From Clostridium ganghwense (GTDB lineage: Bacteria; Bacillota; Clostridia; Clostridiales; Clostridiaceae): a DNA stretch of 64,000 nucleotides. Made by a program: the position numbers and the translations under genes. Shown piece after piece: positions 62,750-64,000 of this stretch. The number at the start of each line of letters is the position of its first letter. Position 1 is the stretch's first letter. Location: contig NZ_JAPQES010000002.1 in assembly GCF_026735165.1 (NCBI RefSeq), forward strand, positions 469,567 through 533,566, read 5' to 3'. Under the pieces are notes generated by a model. It did not search any database and was not told where the DNA came from. It saw only the letters and a list, made by a program, of their open reading frames with translations.

Positions 62750-64000
62750 CTATTTTATAGTTACAAATCCTTCTTCTCCACGTTTAACTTGTTTTCCAAA
62801 TTTAACTGATAATTTTTGTTCTTCAGTTAAGTTAGTGAATATAACTGGAGTAATAACTGATGGAACTTTACCTTTTACTTCATCTAAGTTAACTTTTAAA
62901 ATCGGTTGTCCAGCTTTAACTTTAGCATCTTGTTCTACTAAAGCTTCAAAACCTTCGCCCTTAAGTTCTACTGTATCTATTCCAAAGTGAACTAATAATT
63001 CAAGTCCATTATCTGCAGTTATTCCAACAGCATGTTTTGTTGGGAATAACATTGTTATTGTTCCGTTTACAGGTGATACAATTTCACCATTTGCTGGTTC
63101 AATTGCAAATCCATCTCCCATCATTTTTTGAGAGAAAACTTGATCTGGAACATCTGATAATTCTAATATTTTTCCATCTATTGGAGCAACAAATGTATCG
63201 TTCTTTTCTAATGTAACAGCGGTTTGCTTTGTTGGTTCTACTATTTCTGCAGTTGGAACCTTTCCAGCCATAACATCTTTGATTTGTTCCTTTAATTGAT
63301 CTGATTTTGGTCCATAAATAGCTTGTATATTATTTCCTATTTCCATAACACCTGAAGCACCCAATCTCTTAAGTTCTTGTTTATCTACATTTTTAATATC
63401 ATTTACACTTACACGAAGACGAGTTATACATGCATCTAATTTAGCAATATTTTCTTTTCCACCTAGTGCTTTTAATACTCCTACAGCAAGTTCTGCACCT
63501 TTAACGTTGCTAGTTACTGTTGAAGTTTCTTCATCTTCACGACCTGGAGTCTTAAGATTCCACTTTCTGATTGCAAAACGGAATCCGAAGTAATAAACTA
63601 CTGCTAATACTAATCCTACAGGGATTACTAACCACCATGATGTACGGTTTGGCATTACACCAAATAGTATATAGTCAATAACTCCACCTGAGAATGTCAT
63701 ACCTATTTTAATATTTAAAATGTGCATTGTCATAAATGATAATCCTGCAAAGATACAGTGAATTCCGAATAACACTGGTGCTACGAATAAGAATGAAAAC
63801 TCAATTGGTTCTGTAATACCTGTTAAGAAAGAAGTTAATGCTGCTGATGCTAAGATACCTGCTGCAAGAGTTTTCTTTTCAGGTTTTGCTTCATGATACA
63901 TTGCTAATGCTGCTGCTGGAAGTCCAAACATCATGAATGGGAATTTACCAGTCATAAATGTTCCTGCTGTAAATGGTACTCCATCCTTTAATTGAGCAAA
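62750..64000 (-). CDS. ptsG: Glucose-type PTS EIICBA component (5' end beyond window)
   Basis: The gene enters from the right edge; the last 416 codons are visible. They encode the C-terminal part of the EIIC membrane channel ([27 protein letters not shown]). The EIIB domain has its phospho-cysteine in [13 protein letters not shown], and the EIIA domain has its phospho-histidine in [10 protein letters not shown]. The C-B-A order is that of glucose/maltose-type PtsG. It imports and phosphorylates a hexose, most likely glucose; N-acetylglucosamine and other members of the family are alternatives. The start and any antiterminator site lie outside the window. Confidence 0.92.
   Translation of the reverse strand, partial: FAQLKDGVPFTAGTFMTGKFPFMMFGLPAAALAMYHEAKPEKKTLAAGILASAALTSFLTGITEPIEFSFLFVAPVLFGIHCIFAGLSFMTMHILNIKIGMTFSGGVIDYILFGVMPNRTSWWLVIPVGLVLAVVYYFGFRFAIRKWNLKTPGREDEETSTVTSNVKGAELAVGVLKALGGKENIAKLDACITRLRVSVNDIKNVDKQELKRLGASGVMEIGNNIQAIYGPKSDQLKEQIKDVMAGKVPTAEIVEPTKQTAVTLEKNDTFVAPIDGKILELSDVPDQVFSQKMMGDGFAIEPANGEIVSPVNGTITMLFPTKHAVGITADNGLELLVHFGIDTVELKGEGFEALVEQDAKVKAGQPILKVNLDEVKGKVPSVITPVIFTNLTEEQKLSVKFGKQVKRGEEGFVTIK

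Overview
This window is chromosomal DNA from a low-G+C, spore-forming clostridium. Codon use and intergenic DNA are extremely A/T-rich, Shine-Dalgarno sites are strong (GGAGG or runs of G), and TTG/GTG starts are common. There is a CotF-type spore coat protein, a clostridial-type MinCDE system and a mother-cell-type amidase. A Clostridium cluster I species (botulinum/novyi/tetani-like) fits best; that placement is an inference from gene content. I see no insertion sequence, complete prophage, CRISPR array or rRNA. No stretch over 300 bases lacks a gene.

Layout. 1-17 kb is a cell-shape and envelope block, mostly on the minus strand: DUF4321-maf-radC-mreB-mreC-mreD-PBP2, then a terminator, minC-minD-minE, another terminator, and rodA-mgsA. 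Upstream of it lie genes for a SPOR-domain protein, an NlpC/P60 hydrolase, a GNAT enzyme, a Met-rich protein, an ACT-domain protein and a chemoreceptor, plus a plus-strand Cys/His-rich YmaF-like gene. 16-22 kb holds tRNA-Leu with anticodon AAG, a lytic transglycosylase-coaE-polA operon, an AIM24-family gene, a YibE/F membrane protein and tRNA-Leu(CAA). 23-27 kb is a patch of short unassigned genes (one holin-like, several probably spore-related) around an M24 peptidase. 27-31 kb holds an ArsR regulator, RNase Z, a flavodoxin, two exported or anchored unknowns and a deoxynucleoside kinase.

31-37 kb is the most unusual locus: an apparent five-gene operon of FGGY sugar kinase, class II aldolase, D-2-hydroxyacid dehydrogenase, transsulfuration-type PLP gamma-lyase and NhaC-family transporter. 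It suggests an uncharacterised route joining sugar cleavage to sulfur amino acid breakdown. 37-46 kb carries a YidC paralogue, small spore-type genes, dinB with an SOS box inside its promoter, brnQ, an amidase and an M16C peptidase. 46-50 kb is a bioY-bioB-bioD-bioA operon with a candidate BirA operator on its promoter. 50-55 kb encodes a Ugp-type glycerophosphodiester importer without an ATPase gene, plus GDPD. 55-61 kb is a p-aminobenzoate/folate operon (pabA-pabB-pabC-HD protein-folP-folBK-EamA transporter) without folE. The end holds a PHP phosphoesterase, a PPC/DUF296 protein, acylphosphatase and most of a glucose PTS EIICBA gene, which runs off the right edge.

Start codons were reassigned in many genes where the Shine-Dalgarno sequence lies inside the longest open frame; those choices are stated in the entries. 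Terminators and promoters were found by eye and have not been scored.
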